In this document: positions 1-13,000 of the stretch, piece after piece | Layout: the number at the start of each line of letters is the position of its first letter | Numbering within the stretch: position 1 is the stretch's first letter | From: Mansonella perstans | Lineage: Eukaryota; Nematoda; Chromadorea; Rhabditida; Onchocercidae | DNA length: 55,859 bases | Assembly (NCBI GenBank): GCA_037074765.1 | Contig: JBAMDO010000287.1 | Span: 1-55,859 of the forward strand | Reading direction: 5' to 3' | Position numbers and translations under genes: made by a program | The notes under the pieces: model-generated | Database searches by the model: none | Told to the model about the DNA's origin: nothing | What the model saw: the letters and a program-made list of their open reading frames with translations, nothing else

Positions 1-410
1 AGAAATGAATTCAAGTACTCAATTATACAAATAATTTGAGATTAGAATTTAGCGAGAAATGAATTCAAGTACTCAATTATACAAATAATTTGAGATCAGA
101 ATTTAGCGAGAAATGAATTCAAGTACTCAATTATACAAATAATTTGAGATTAGAATTTAGCGAGAAATGAATTCAAGTACTCATATACAAAAATCAAAAA
201 GAAAAATATAATTATACAAATAATTTGAATTAGAATTTAGCGAGAAATGAATTCAAGTACTCAATTATACAAATAATTTGAGATTAGAATTTAGCGAGAA
301 ATGAATTCAAGTACTCAATTATACAAATAATTTGAGATTAGAATTTAGCGAGAAATGAATTCAAGTACTCAATTATACAAATAATTTGAAATCAGAATTT
401 ATTGGCGCAG
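1..410. repeat. 54-bp tandem repeat array at the left edge
   Basis: A 54-bp unit that starts agaaatgaattcaag and ends gaatttagcg is repeated about seven times with very few differences. The fourth copy is interrupted at about 184-225 by an A-rich replacement, after which the period resumes. The array runs off the left edge of the window, so its true length is unknown. 54 is a multiple of three, but the unit carries stop codons and is not read as coding. Confidence 0.95.
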
Positions 411-3400
411 TTTGACCGTTTCAAGATTTTTCCGCTATTTTTATTTTCATTTCGTACGTTTAATTTTTGCTAATTAAATTTTGGCTTTTTGATTTTCGGA
501 AGATGAAATTAAGAGGAAAAGTGTAATGAAATTATAATGCATTAAATTCTCATTAAATAGGGACAAAATTAAAAAAATAAATTTGAAAGAAAAATTTCAA
601 TGTCTACTGGGACGTTGTATGGTAATGATTGAGTGATACGAACAAATATTTCACATCAAAGTAAAATTCTCTTACTTTGTAACTTCAAATTTCACTTCAA
701 AATAATTCTCTTACCTTTTAATAATTCATTTCAAAGTAAGTTCTCTTACCTTGTAACAAGTGACATTGTTCCGTTATAATATAGGTGAAGAGATGTCAGT
801 TACAGAGAATATGGGGAAAATATTATTTAGCAGTAAATGTTTCAGCAATACCATTCTGCGCTCACTTGTAGGAATTTTATCGTTTTCTTTTAACCACATA
901 AATTGAAATTAACACTGCTTGCTTAAAAATCGATCCACCATAAATGCTACTAAAATAATCACTAAAAATAGTATGAAAAAAAAAAAAACATGGAGAAAAA
1001 CTAATGAAAGAAGGCACAAAAAGAAATTCCCAAAAGTTTTGCAAAAATGATAAACCTGCAGAGTGATTTTTTTTTTTGCGTTATTTAAGCTGTAAAAAAA
1101 ATCTTGAAATTTCCGGAAATCTTAAACAAACAATTTTTTTTTTGAAATTTCCAAAGTACATTTTGAAATAGTTACAAGGCTATATTTTTTTTTTCCTTTC
1201 AATTGCAATATTTGAATAGCATAAAATATTCGAAAGTGAAGAAATATTGCCTGCTAAAAATTTATCGAACCATATGAAATACATATTTTTTTGTAGCCTA
1301 AAGACAAAATATTCTACTATGATTAGTTTAGTTCGTTGATTTTTCAACATACTACGATTGTCAATTGTTGCTAATCGTTGGTAGCGCTATTTTGTAAAGA
1401 TTGCAACTGAAAAATCTTTAATTCTTCATTTTCATTAAAATAGCTTATAATTTTAAAAATGTAATTCTATACACTAGGTAACCGCTCTTAACTATGAATG
1501 GATATCATTACATCTTCCGCAGGGTATCACTGTTTCAAACTGAATAAGTGTAATTCAAATAAATAAACTCAGCAATTGACTTTCGATCATAATATGAAAA
1601 TTTTGAAAAGAAGAATTTTTTTTTCTAATTAAAAAACCTTTGGTCCCTTATTTCTATTAAGAGTAATTAGTTTATTTAAGACATCAAATTGACAGTGGTG
1701 GGTTTTTTTTTTTCACATAATGCATAGTAGAAGTTAATTTCTAAAAAGAACTAGTTAAATTCTAGGTAGATAAAGTGGTGATGTTTCTCAGTTCAGTCAT
1801 TAATTTCGTTTACATATTGTATTTATAGCCATCTGCAGTGAAATTCATCAGTTTACTTATTGCAGTGAAAGATGATACAAAAACTTCCACTTAACTCTTA
1901 AAATAACAGAATATCAAAATTTCAAATAAAGGAGCAAATGCCTTATTCTCAATCATACAGAATGATTCACTGAGTTAATTTATTGTAGATCAAAAATAAA
2001 ACGGAAGATGTAGTTGTTGTATCCTAAGATAGCTATGAAAATCTATATGAAAGGATAACAGAAGGAGCAAAGGGATGAGGTATACGATAACAAATGGACA
2101 AATTGTATGGACGCTGTCCATCTGCACAACATTTTGCAAGAAATGCAGTTTAGAACAAGATAAAAAGTAAGATTTTCCGAAATTCTTTATCCAAGTACTT
2201 TATGGTTAAGTCAATTAAATAAGTGGAGTAAATCCGAAGTTTGTACTTGTACGAGAATATTTTAGTGCAATAACAATGCAACATACTTCTAATATAATTC
2301 TCTGTCATATGAAGACAAATAATTTCTATTGCTTTGAAAATAAATGTTTGCACTTCATAATATAATAATTGAGAAAGAATAAATAGTTCTCCACTATGTA
2401 AAGGCAAGTAATTTTTTGCTAAATAAAAGATTCAAAATTGATTATTTTTAAATGAAACTTTGACAAGTTGCAAAGATTATGAATTACCAATTAAAGGACA
2501 TATGAAAAATATTTCTTCTTAATCAGGATTTTTGAAATCAATGACTACTGATTGGTTATTATTTTCATAAGTTTTGCAATAAAAAGTTTTTTTTGGAACA
2601 TTTATTTGATGTTTATATGCTAACATTAAGACCGCATGTTTTTTTCGACATAATCATATTTTCAAATTGAAATTATATAACAAGAGCTTTTTATTCATTT
2701 CCATATTAGGACTTTACTTACAGCTAGTTCCATTAATCACGGTGTAATCCAAACCATTCAAGTATGGGGCAATTGATATTATCATTTATATTCTTGAGTT
2801 ATAAGAGAGTATGAGCAAATCTAGTGATTGTTATGATTAGTTTAGATTGTTTTCTATGCGATTGGAAAATTGTCAAATATTTTAACTGCATGAGTCTAGC
2901 ATAAGAATATTAGCAAGAGAATAATTAAGGGATTGAGGCAAGAGGACTAGATTATCATCATTTGGCAGATGTTTGAGAGCTTATCTCCGTAACGAACCAC
3001 ATGCTTCGAATTGATCCGAGACATTAAAATATACGCATTTGTCATTCGACTTCTTTTCAGATTTAAAAATACACTTTAATACTCGGGATCTATAACGGTT
3101 TTGCATGGATCTTCAGATCAATAACTGATAACACTTTAACTTATTCAAACGTACAGTTAATACTCATATTGCTATCATTATACAATGGCTAAGATCTATT
3201 GCTTCATGCTGCAATTTAAAACTGAGTTCATTGATATGAATCAACGCTAATTATAATATTTCATTCTTATATTCCAGTATTTTTTTTCATCTGAGCAAGA
3301 ACGACAGAGTGCAAAAATATCAAAAAACATACTGATAAAAAAGTAGATGAAATCGATAACTTCAATTTAATTGCATATCGAAATGTAATGATTTTTGTTG

Positions 3401-4440
3401 CTGTCTTAAATTAATTTTTCTAAATGTTTCGATTCTGCACAGAAGACCGGTTCGTTAGTTACCTTTACGCTTTTCGGATATTATTTTTGAGAATGTACTT
3501 AAGTTCACTAGCAATTGTTGCTTTGCCTTTCAATTCATTCAACATTATTAGAATTAAAAAAAAAATTACTATAGGATGAAAGACTTGAAAAAATCATAAA
3601 ATGTCGATTAAATCTCAAATATTATCATTTAGTTCAAATTATTCGTTTTCAAATCAACTATTCATCTATATGCCATCTGCATATTTACGAACTATCCATT
3701 TGAATTGGTAATATATTCCAATTTTTACGAAAACTCAGCTTCCTCTTGAATTCAGAAATAAATATATACGCAACTTACTTGTCTTCAAGTACTTCAACCA
3801 CTGTTTAAACACTTTGTCTTCAATTTTATTCCAAATCAGAAGCCACTATTTTATTATATTTTTTAACGCCATTAATTTCTAGTGAATTTCTTTTTTTCCG
3901 GAGTTCCTTCTAATATTTCTGAAAGATTTGAGTTTCTCCGTGAAAAAAGAATGGAAAATTATAACATGGGCTTTAGCTCGTAGGAAGATTATCGTAGTTC
4001 TTTATGAAATCTAAAATGCTAAGCTTCCACGATTCATTTATTATTATTGTGATATGTATACAAGCGACTTCTGAAAAGAAAAATTTCTGAGAATGTAATT
4101 CACTAAGCCATTTTATTGATAAAAAACAAGAAAAAAAAACTTTTAATTCGAGGAATTGAAAGATTGGGAGCAAATGGGCCGGGCTGATAAATGAATTTGA
4201 GCTAGAAGGCCTCATCAAAATTGTGCACCGCGGATTTAAAAGCATCTACGCCTTGTTAAGCGACCTGGTTAACAACATTTTGTTGCATATATCTCTTTCG
4301 ACACATTCCTCACCATTGCTATATTGTTAATAGCTGTATCAATAATCATGGAAGGAGTATGGACAAAAACAGAGAGATGTGCCTAAATGGTCAAATCAAT
4401 CAACATATATCTCAAATCTCAAATCAACAATATATTTCGC
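411..4440. other. AT-rich gene-free stretch
   Basis: I see no gene. The stretch has homopolymer A and T runs and short chance reading frames, the longest on the minus strand at 2150-2407 and 3973-4245. Their translations are T-rich hydrophobic sequence with no recognisable family and no flanking splice-site support. Confidence 0.6.
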
Positions 4441-4449
4441 ATATGACCA

Positions 4450-4612
4450 GATTTAGAAGAGCAGTTCTGCCACATGACACCACAGTTCTGTCGCATATCA
4501 GCACGTTTAGACAGAGCAGTTTTGTCGCATGACACCACAGTTCTGTCGCATATCACCACGTTTAGACAGAGTAGTTCTGTCGCATGACACCACATTTAGA
4601 GCAATTCTGGAT
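4450..4612. repeat. 55-bp tandem repeat, about three copies
   Basis: A unit of about 55 bp beginning gtttagacagagcagtt recurs about three times. Each unit contains the submotif gttctgtcgcat twice in slightly different forms (followed by gacaccac or atcaccac), so the unit is itself an older duplication. The array is more GC-rich than its surroundings. Confidence 0.85.
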
Positions 4613-4725
4613 GAATAAACTCATTCTAATATGATATCATAAATGATTTTAATATGATATCATAAATGATATCATAAATTTAATATGATATCATTTATTA
4701 ATATGATATTAATATGATATGCAAT
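4613..4725. repeat. Low-complexity AATATGATATCATAAATG repeats
   Basis: A short AT-only array of the words aatatgatatcat and aaatgat follows directly on the 55-bp array. The core gatatc is self-complementary, so the stretch can fold or pair with itself. No coding potential is seen. Confidence 0.75.
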
Positions 4726-6310
4726 GTAATTTTTTAGTTAACTCAATTAGTTCCATCTTTTAAATTTTAAAGATAACAATGGAAAAAAACAAGATATTGG
4801 ATGAAAAATTGGGACCGAGCAAAACTAATAGAGCTTATATGCTCCTCGAATACTGATTGTTACTTGAAATGAATCAATTTTATTTACATTCTCCAACTTG
4901 ATTTTCTCATTTTATACAGCACTGATATGATGATATTCGAATATTTCTAGGAAATGTTATGCTTTTTTAAGAATCATTTTGGCATTATTGAAGTAGAGTA
5001 TAAATAGGAAGGGAAAATGCAACAAAAACTGCAACAATGATGGGAATTAGACATTTCAAAAAAGCTAAATTTAAAATATCAAATATGAATAAAATGAATT
5101 GAGCTAAATTGAAATAATTTTAATTGAAATGAAAAAGATAAGCTTATCTCCAATTGAATTATAGGACAGGTGAATTTCGTTCATTAGCTGCTAATATAAT
5201 ATCTTTTGATATTGATCATAGCTCATTAACAAACAATTCAGTCAGTTGGCAATGCAATAAATTGAAAGAAGAAAATACAACAAATTTCATCGACCTGTTT
5301 ATTGATCAATTAATTAAACTATTTCCATAGCTCTTCTAATTTTTACAACGTAGTGGAAATATCAGGTTTTGAATGTTTTAATTTGAAATTAATGAATGAA
5401 TAGTAAAACAAAAATGGTAAATGAATATTAATGATAAGTATTCAACTATTTCGACGATTGGGAAAAAAAATGAAAGATCAAAAAGCATGCCGAAATATGA
5501 TCAAATCTTGTTTAGCAGAAAGTGATATATATGTAAACACTTGGAGAAATCGTTTAGTTATATGTGAAAATTAAGATGAAAGAGAAAAAACTGATGATTA
5601 TATCTTTCTAATGATCAATCTCCTTATAGCGAAATAATAATCATCCTAATTAATAATAATTATTCAATTATTTTGATTTTTGGAAAATAGCGTTTTTACA
5701 TGTCATAAAATAAATGCATTATTATATAACTTTGATAAAATTGAATTTAATAAAAAAAAATTATATAAAATTGAGAATTATATAAATTTGTATAAATAAA
5801 TAAGAGTGAATATATGGACAAATATTCAGTTTAAAATTTTGTAAAAGTTTGCAAAAGTTTAATTGCTAACATTGCAATCATTATGTGAAAATAAAAAACG
5901 TTTTGTAGTTTATACTTTGAACCCAAAAAGAAAAAAGAATGATTGTTTTTCCAAAGTTTCAAAATCGTTGAAAGATTTTTTGTTTCAGCGCAAATTCAAC
6001 TGCGCAGAATTTATTATTTCATTTCCTAAATTAATTTTATATACTGTTTATTTCGAATTTCATTGGACATTTGAACATTCTATTGCCTGAATCATTTAAA
6101 AATTTAAAAATTTTCCAACTTCATCATTTAATAATAAAATAAAACCAAACTTACTCGTAAATTTGCACAGTGACTTAATCATCGTAACTCAACTCAATTG
6201 TACATAGTTGTGCTAGATTGGATGATATAGTGTAGTTGAATGCAAGGGTGATTGGGCGAGGAATGGTGCTTTTTCGCTAATGTATCTATTTAATCGTTAG
6301 GTTTGGTTGG
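4726..6310. other. AT-rich stretch upstream of bS21m
   Basis: No gene is recognised. Short open frames occur (for example about 5150-5330 on the plus strand), but frames of this size are expected by chance at this base composition, and none has both convincing splice sites and a recognisable protein. Confidence 0.5.
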
Positions 6311-6317
6311 TTTCAGA
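6311..6317 (+). promoter_or_regulatory. Splice acceptor directly before the bS21m start
   Basis: TTTCAG ends at 6316, and the start codon begins two bases later at 6318. With no exon visible upstream, this fits a spliced-leader trans-splice acceptor of the nematode kind; a 5' UTR cis-acceptor is the alternative. It supports the chosen translation start. Confidence 0.6.
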
Positions 6318-6972
6318 ATGGTACGCTGTTGGCGTGGAACATTAAAACAACCTTTTGGCATTAAACTATTTTGGAATATTCATCATGCACATCCACGATT
6401 TCTCAACAAGACGGTTCTTGTTATCAACAATGATGTTACAGCAGCTTTTCATTTACTTAATAGGTTAGATTTTTAATTCTCTATAAATATATTTTAGTAT
6501 CAAGTCAATTATTGCTGAATTTGGCTTATTGAATCGGATAATATGTGAAAACTTTGTGTGAAAACCAAGTCAATTATGAAATATGTGAAAATTTGTGCGA
6601 CTAATGAACAGTGAGAAATTGAATTGGAAAATTGTTGAATTACTAAATATAAATAACTTCTTTTCTTTCCTGTAATACTTTCATAAGTAATCACGGTTGA
6701 ATTTTATTACTTGTACAGATGTTAAGTGTCTTGCTGATCCTGTGTTATTTATATACATGATTTGTAATTATATCCAATTTAGGTTAATGAACAATGAGGG
6801 TCTGTTGGATATTCTGCGAAAAACACGATATTACCGAAAACCGTATATGCAACGAAATGAGTTATCTAGAGAGATTTCAAAGGCAATCATCAATGAAGAT
6901 ATGCGGAGGAAAATACAATTTTTGATGCGAAAAAATCGACCCGACCCATATCCAGGTCAAATGACCACGTGA
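6318..6972 (+). CDS. MRPS21: Small ribosomal subunit protein bS21m (mitochondrial)
   Basis: Two exons, 6318-6463 and 6783-6972, joined in phase 2 across a 319-bp GT-AG intron, give 111 residues. The family trait is clear: an N-terminal stretch of the type TVxVxNxDVxxAFxxLNR, then RKTRYYRKP, a basic KPYMQRNE segment and the C-terminal RKIQFLMRKNRPDPYPG block that matches animal MRPS21. The protein belongs to the head of the 28S mitochondrial ribosomal subunit. Vertebrate MRPS21 is about 87 residues; the extra length here is an N-terminal extension of about 25 residues rich in aromatic and basic residues, which may act as the mitochondrial targeting region (inference). The start is the first ATG after a TTTCAG acceptor. 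The gene converges on PSMB3. Confidence 0.93.
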
Positions 6973-7577
6973 TTACGTTATCCAATGGTGTATCATAATG
7001 TTAGGATGTTGAAAGTGCATGTACATATTCATTTTTTCCCTTTTCTTTGACTCCATCCTAAACCTTTTCTTCAATATCGTTTCTGTGAAACACGCTATTA
7101 ATAGATAGGAACCACCGAGATTTTTTTATCGTTTGTGTTGAAATGAAAGGTGACACCAATATGGTTAAGAAATGATCTCGACGGTTTTGCATAAAATCGT
7201 CATTTCAAAGTGGGAGCTAGGGCACCTTTTTATCCATGCTGAACTAACGCATATTTTGATATCACTAAATGCTGTGCAAAAAATAAAAATTTTTCTTTCT
7301 AAATAGTTTATTTAGGTTTTTACTAGTGCATAGAAATTAAATCAAAAATAAAACCAAACAACAGCATTCTCAAATTGTCGAAAACTCTGTACTTGTCAAT
7401 TAAACAAGTACAGAGTTTTCGACCTGATTTGCCAAATTTTGATAAATGTCGCGAACTGCTTTCAAGGAATTCATGTATGCAACAGGTTTATCGCTTTAAG
7501 ACAATAAATACGGTCCTGAGGATTTCGCAGCTCTTTAAACTTTAAGCAAATTAAGGGGAAGTAATTTTTTCTTAGTC
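6973..7577. other. Convergent 3' intergenic region, bS21m / PSMB3
   Basis: The 605-bp region between two convergent stop codons holds the 3' ends of both transcripts. The only structured element I see is the hairpin at 7377-7423. Confidence 0.7.
7377..7423. repeat. Perfect 20-bp inverted repeat with 7-nt loop
   Basis: Left arm 7377-7396 (gtcgaaaactctgtacttgt) and right arm 7404-7423 are exact reverse complements around the loop caattaa. A weaker second pairing (caaat with attTg) continues outside the arms. It lies between two convergent genes, so transcripts from either side that reach it would fold. Confidence 0.9.
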
Positions 7578-8752
7578 TTAATCCATCCTAGCTTTAATGG
7601 TTTTCACATTAACTTTATCTTTAGTTATTGTATAAACGATCACACCCCAACCGGAAGCGGCGTCACGTTCCATTGCAGATAACATCGCTTGCGCTGTTGC
7701 TTCGAATAATTCATCAGGATTCATACCTTCTTTCCAGAATCCTGAAGTATTAGCAAAGTTAAAAACTTATAAGATTCTCGCGCACGATCTTCAATTTTCA
7801 GTATTTGAAACTCTTCATCTAGTTCTGGCAAAAATGCGAGCACTCAAGCTGCAAGATCATCATTTTGATCAGTCTTGTACGGGAAGAGCGTAGATTAATG
7901 CTTACCATGATATGATACATATACCAAGGATCGGATTCAATCTCTATAATGTGAAAAAAATAACCTTCACAAACGCCTAATAAATATTCAGTCCCTGTTC
8001 CAACGGCGACAAAATCGTTGGGGGAAGAGATGCAGCCTATGGTGTCGAAGCCACAAATGTACGGTTTATTGGTAATCGGGTCGAGCCCTGCTATCAGTGG
8101 TTCGGTAAAATAACCACCAAATCGATGTTGATATAACAGATTCGATACCATCACAGCTGCTACCTGAAAACATTAGATGAAAGCTCACATTTCCTGAAAT
8201 CCAAATCTGCCTCCCTTTTAGACTGATAATCATCTCTATTTGATACTTCTAACAGTTACAAAGATGTGGTTAAAGGCCATACTTCTTTGGAATCTTAGAT
8301 GCATACCTTAGGTTTTATTTTGCGATTCTCTCTTAGTTCATAGAGATTCTTCCGAAAAGTGATCTTGTCAAGAACTGTCTTAGCATCTGAATGAAATCCA
8401 CCCAAACCAATATAAACTTTCTCGCCCAATTTGTGTACCTGCAATACATGAGAATTATATTTTGATATAAAAAATAAAATAGAACCCAACAGGTAACTTT
8501 ACCTATATTAACTGATTAATAAACTCGGAATCAAACAAATCTGCTTATGTCATTTCTGAAATACTTCTAAAAGTAATATGCAACTTTAACACTAACAATG
8601 CTTTATTTCGAAAACATTGAAATAATAACCTTTTTCATATTAGTAGCGATTGTAGTCATTTGTTCACCAAGTCGTAAATCTGAAGCAATGCAAACGCAAT
8701 CATTTCCAGCCATTGCCAAAATAGTACCACCACTATAGCTCATAATCGACAT
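7578..8752 (-). CDS. PSMB3: 20S proteasome subunit beta type-3
   Basis: Four exons on the minus strand (8752-8630, 8438-8307, 8163-7965, 7741-7578) give 205 residues, the same length as human PSMB3. Landmarks in order: the start MSIMSYSGG; IASDLRLGEQ; KVYIGLGGF; FRKNLYELRENRKIKP; VSNLLYQHRFG; FTEPLIAGLDP; and the C-terminal SGWGVIVYT with the final KARMD. This is the structural beta-3 subunit of the core particle. It has no propeptide and no catalytic N-terminal threonine, as expected for an inactive subunit. Exons 3 and 4 join in phase 1 within GVCEG|FWKEG, which aligns with the animal family. The intron after exon 3 starts GTTATT, a weak donor, but only this donor keeps the family alignment. 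Confidence 0.96.
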
Positions 8753-9895
8753 GATTGGAGTATAATGTTAGACAATTTGACAAAAAAATCCTGGAAAAAT
8801 GAAAATCGACAAACCAAATCTGTTTTTCACAAAAAACAAAGAAACGACTGGAAAAGTGATAACTTGAATTAATTATCACTGATCAGACATTATTTATTTT
8901 CATCCTAAGGCATGAGCTAGATCAATTCCTCGTGAGAAATATGATGAGGATCAATAGTCCATGTTAATCTTTCTGCCCTTCCCCAGAATTCTCCATCTTT
9001 CAACAAGTTTGTGAAACCATTCAAAATAAATTGAGAAAGAGTAAAATTAATCTGAAAATTTTTGGGATACGAACTTCTATGCGAAAATTAATGTTGATTA
9101 CTTTCCTATGGCATTTCTATATACAACGAAAAACGTAGTTGAATCAAACATTAAACAACAAACAATATTTTAATAATTCATTCAAACTATAACTGCATTG
9201 ACTGTTACCATGTACAAATTAAAATATTTCCAAACTACTTAACAAATGAAATTTCCAATGAATTAATTAAAAAGAAAATCGAACACTTTTTCACAACAAT
9301 TAATTTTCTGACTTTCATTTCTTCTTCAAACATTTTTTTTTCTCCGAAATGCTTTTCAGCAGCTAGTAATTCATTCGAAAGCAATAATTAAAACATCAGA
9401 ACAAACAAATTCTGAGAATTTCTTAATTAATATTGTTGCCTAAGCTAGCTTTATGTCCACCAACAATTACAGCGGAAAAACTGATAATTAGATTAAAATT
9501 CCTAAAGTGATATAAGCAGTCTTCTATCATTCTAGCAATAATTTTGAAAGCAATATTGCTAGCATCATCTATTTTGATTTTTTAATAATTTATAATTGAT
9601 TAGGATGATTATAATGGTAATCAATATCTACGATGCATTGTTTATATTTAAAACTTACTGTTCTTTCAATAAACAATTTTATTTTTTACATTTAACCTTC
9701 ATATTAATATGGCTTTAAGATTCCTAGCTTAATTAAACATATACATCTTGAAGTCCCCGGAATAAACAACAAGTACCCGTAAGTAACGTACAAAGAAAAC
9801 CTATAGATTCGTTTAAGAAAGTAACATTGGTTTTTCCCACTGCTATATTTCCTATTCAAATAAATCAAATTTTAAAAAGAGAAGGTAAATATGAA
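8753..9895. other. Gap between PSMB3 start and SUMO protease end
   Basis: AT-rich sequence of about 1.1 kb. It must hold the PSMB3 promoter and the 3' end of the neighbouring minus-strand SUMO protease. I see no further exon, RNA gene or repeat. Confidence 0.55.
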
Positions 9896-10002
9896 TCAAT
9901 AATAGGGGCCAGCGGAAATTGACCGTCTGTGTTCAAAATGCCCATTCCAATTTATATTACGATCTCCAGCACTTTGTGTTCGACGGCGCGGGACTGGTGA
10001 TG
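9896..10002 (-). CDS. ulp-2: Proposed last exon of the SUMO protease (Arg/Ser-rich tail)
   Basis: The preceding exon can end at GTTAGT (10160-10155) in phase 1, and a TTACAG acceptor opens this exon in the matching phase, giving SRSPSPVPRRRTQS and ending SISAGPYY-stop. The block is much more GC-rich than its flanks. If the 158-nt intron is retained, the frame stops at once at TAG (10158-10156) after ASRSR, about 34 residues shorter. Both forms are possible from the sequence. Confidence 0.55.
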
Positions 10003-13000
10003 CTGTAATTTAATAACGAAGTAAGAAGAAATCTACAGACCGACAGAAAAAAAAAGGACAAATTTATTAACAAATGCAAATTTTTTCTTTATTCAAAAAT
10101 TTATTAATAAATTTTCTTTTTATTTATTTTTTTTATTCAGTTTTTTATTCAATAACTAACGTGAACGACTAGCGAATGATTGCTTCAGAAGGACATCTTC
10201 AACCGACTGCTTGTTCACATCGTGATTTCTAGAATATTCTTCATATGCCCGCCATGCTTCTTCATCGCATGTTGATTTTAGCTTCATTAGAATAGTCCTC
10301 CTCATGCCTTTGATGGTAAAATTTGGATACCATCGTCGAAATGAATCATTTCGAGTTATAAACTAGAAAACAAAATTTGCAAAGCACTTCTTGCCACAAT
10401 GAATTTCCTTTCACTGCAAATGTAAATCATTTCGCATTGTACAATGCAAAGAGAACTTGAAAATGACGTGCGTAGATCTCTAAAAAATATATTGAGAATT
10501 TAAAATAATGTGTTCATTTACCAAAACAGATAAGGCTAAGTTGAATAAATAACATTCCTTAAAAATAACAATAATTAGTACAGTTAGTATCTTATGAGCA
10601 ATTCCACTTCAGTTTCCGATCAGTAGAGATGCTTTTACAACATTACTACCTATCACATCATTAAATTTTCATTTAAAGCTTGAACTCGAAAGATAACTTA
10701 CCGAAGGTGGTTTCAGCAAGAAGCATTCGGCAAATTTCAAAAGAAATAATCCACAATCTGTATAGTTCCTTTGCTGGGGAACAGGAAACGGTACAACCTG
10801 AAATATTTGCACAATTAACAATTTGGAATTGCATACCACCAAATATCTGACAACAGAATTAAAGTGAAATGGTACATAGAAAACCTCACCTTTTCAATCA
10901 ATTCTTTTGCAAAGTACTTTGTATTTCCATCCTTCAATTTCCTTTTATCTTCATATTCACAAACAAGATATTCCTTTAGAACAGGAACCGTTAATTTTCT
11001 GCAAATTATCTTCAGCAACTTTAAAGACTATTTTTTTAGTTACTTTAGTAATCCTGTAACATTATCATCATATTTATCAAGTTTCGATTTGGTGCTAGAT
11101 TTCAATTTATATAAGGATTTTCATTAAAGAACAAAGTTATTTATACCTCTTTACATCAGTGGCATCGGTCAATGAATCCAGTAAAATGATACACGTTTTC
11201 CTTAACTTTTTCGGTAAGACATTATCTTTCTTGCCATTCGTTGTTTCTGACACACGATTCACAATAGAGTATCGCGGGAAAGCTATTATTGCCAAGTACC
11301 TATATACCTTGTAACATCAATATTTGAAATTCCACCTTTTGAGTAACAAAGAGCTGACTTGAAGGAAGCTTCAAAGTCCAGACTTTATTTTCTATTTCCT
11401 TGATTATTTTCTCAAGAAATATTCACCTTGAGATTAATTTTACTTCGTTATCCATTAGTTACAGAAATTCATAAAAATCCTGGAACAAAAAACTAACCAA
11501 TGGATATCTTCGACAATGGGAATAACAATATAATCAGCACTAAAAATGTCCACATTTTTTGTCCATGTTCGCACTCCTTTATAATTTTCGGCGATCTGGA
11601 AACACTAATTGAAGAATTTATTCTTGAAATAATGGCATGATAAAAAACGCAAAAATATAAATCTTGTTCTCAGCACAACTGAATCATGTTAACGTTAGAA
11701 AGAATTGTACGACTTATTTATCTATAATTAATAATTTTCCTTGTTCTGTTTCAGCATTGTGAACATTCTGTGTGCCAGATGTCCCAATCGTGCTATTTTT
11801 TTCCAGCACTGAAAACTACACTTTAAGTTACATAATCATAATAAAAACGAGCAAACTTTTCAACCAATGACTTACCCATTTTGCGCGGGAAGAAATGGTA
11901 CGAATTACATCGGAATTACCAGACGACATTTGTGTTAACCGAGAATAAAAGAAAGGGTTGAATATAAAAATAGATGAACGCCTGAAAAAAATTTCGAATT
12001 TATAAGTTGGAAGTATTGCAGTCCTGTTACGCCTGATAAAAGGGATCAGATTTCTTTATTGCGAGTTTTCTTAACTGTCAGAGTCATAACAAAGAAATAT
12101 TGCAAATGGACTATTAAAAATGAATGAAAAAAAAAATGCTAACAGTTTACCTTTCCGATGATACTAATTCCATCTGTATATATTTCAGATAAAATTCTAT
12201 GATTGTATCATTTAACATTTCATTTGGTCTCAAATATTCCACATCAGCATAATGAATTGATATGGTTGGCTGATTACGAGGATAATTTAATAATAAATCC
12301 AATTTCGGTTCCTTTGCAAACTTCAACTAAAAAAATAGAGTAGTTTTTCACAAAAAAACTTGGAATTTATTGATTTTTTAAAATGATATATTTGAAAAAA
12401 AAAAAAAATGCTTTCATGGAGTTAAAAAATTGGTAAAACATCATATTTACTCTGCTCCCTTAAATTCTTTACTCATGAACAGCCAATTTCATCAGAAAAC
12501 TTGGCCGTTTCTAACTCCATAAAAAATAAAAATTACTGGAGAACTGAAAAAGTAAAAATCTAAAAAAAGTAACGTGCAAAAGTTTTTAACCAAAATATAA
12601 TTTAAGAACCAAACATGGATCTTTATTTAAATAGTTTATTTAAACAAAGTCTATTTAATGTAAGGATAAAAGTTATGCACTGGCGGTTTTTGTTTCAAAA
12701 AACCATATTAGTTACGCCCAGGTTTTCTGTTCAGGTTTTTTTTTCTCAGAGAAGGCTATCACTTCCCCAGTTTTTGCATTACTGCTTTTCCATAAATAAT
12801 ATAGAGACATACGGGACCACCTTCATCGTCGTCATCATCAATAACATGTACTATTCGTTTACAGCTTTGAATGGATGCTTCCGATGGCATCTCGCAACGT
12901 GAGGTTGATGGTTCATTGGATGTAGCGCTCAAGGATGGTTCAGAAACATTCGACTGATGCTTGATGGTTCGTGACTGTGTACTCGTGTGGGTTAAAACTG

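Noticed and set aside
5150..5620. Two short coding-looking plus-strand frames (about 5150-5330 and 5430-5573)
   Set aside because: Frames of 45-60 codons occur dozens of times by chance in a window of this composition; no splice junction links them.
5863..6090. 75-codon plus-strand frame before bS21m
   Set aside because: TTG start, F/K-rich composition of AT-rich non-coding DNA, no acceptor or donor with matching phase.
10815..11018. Minus-strand frame of 67 codons as its own gene
   Set aside because: It is the SUMO protease exon 10998-10890 extended into its flanking introns.
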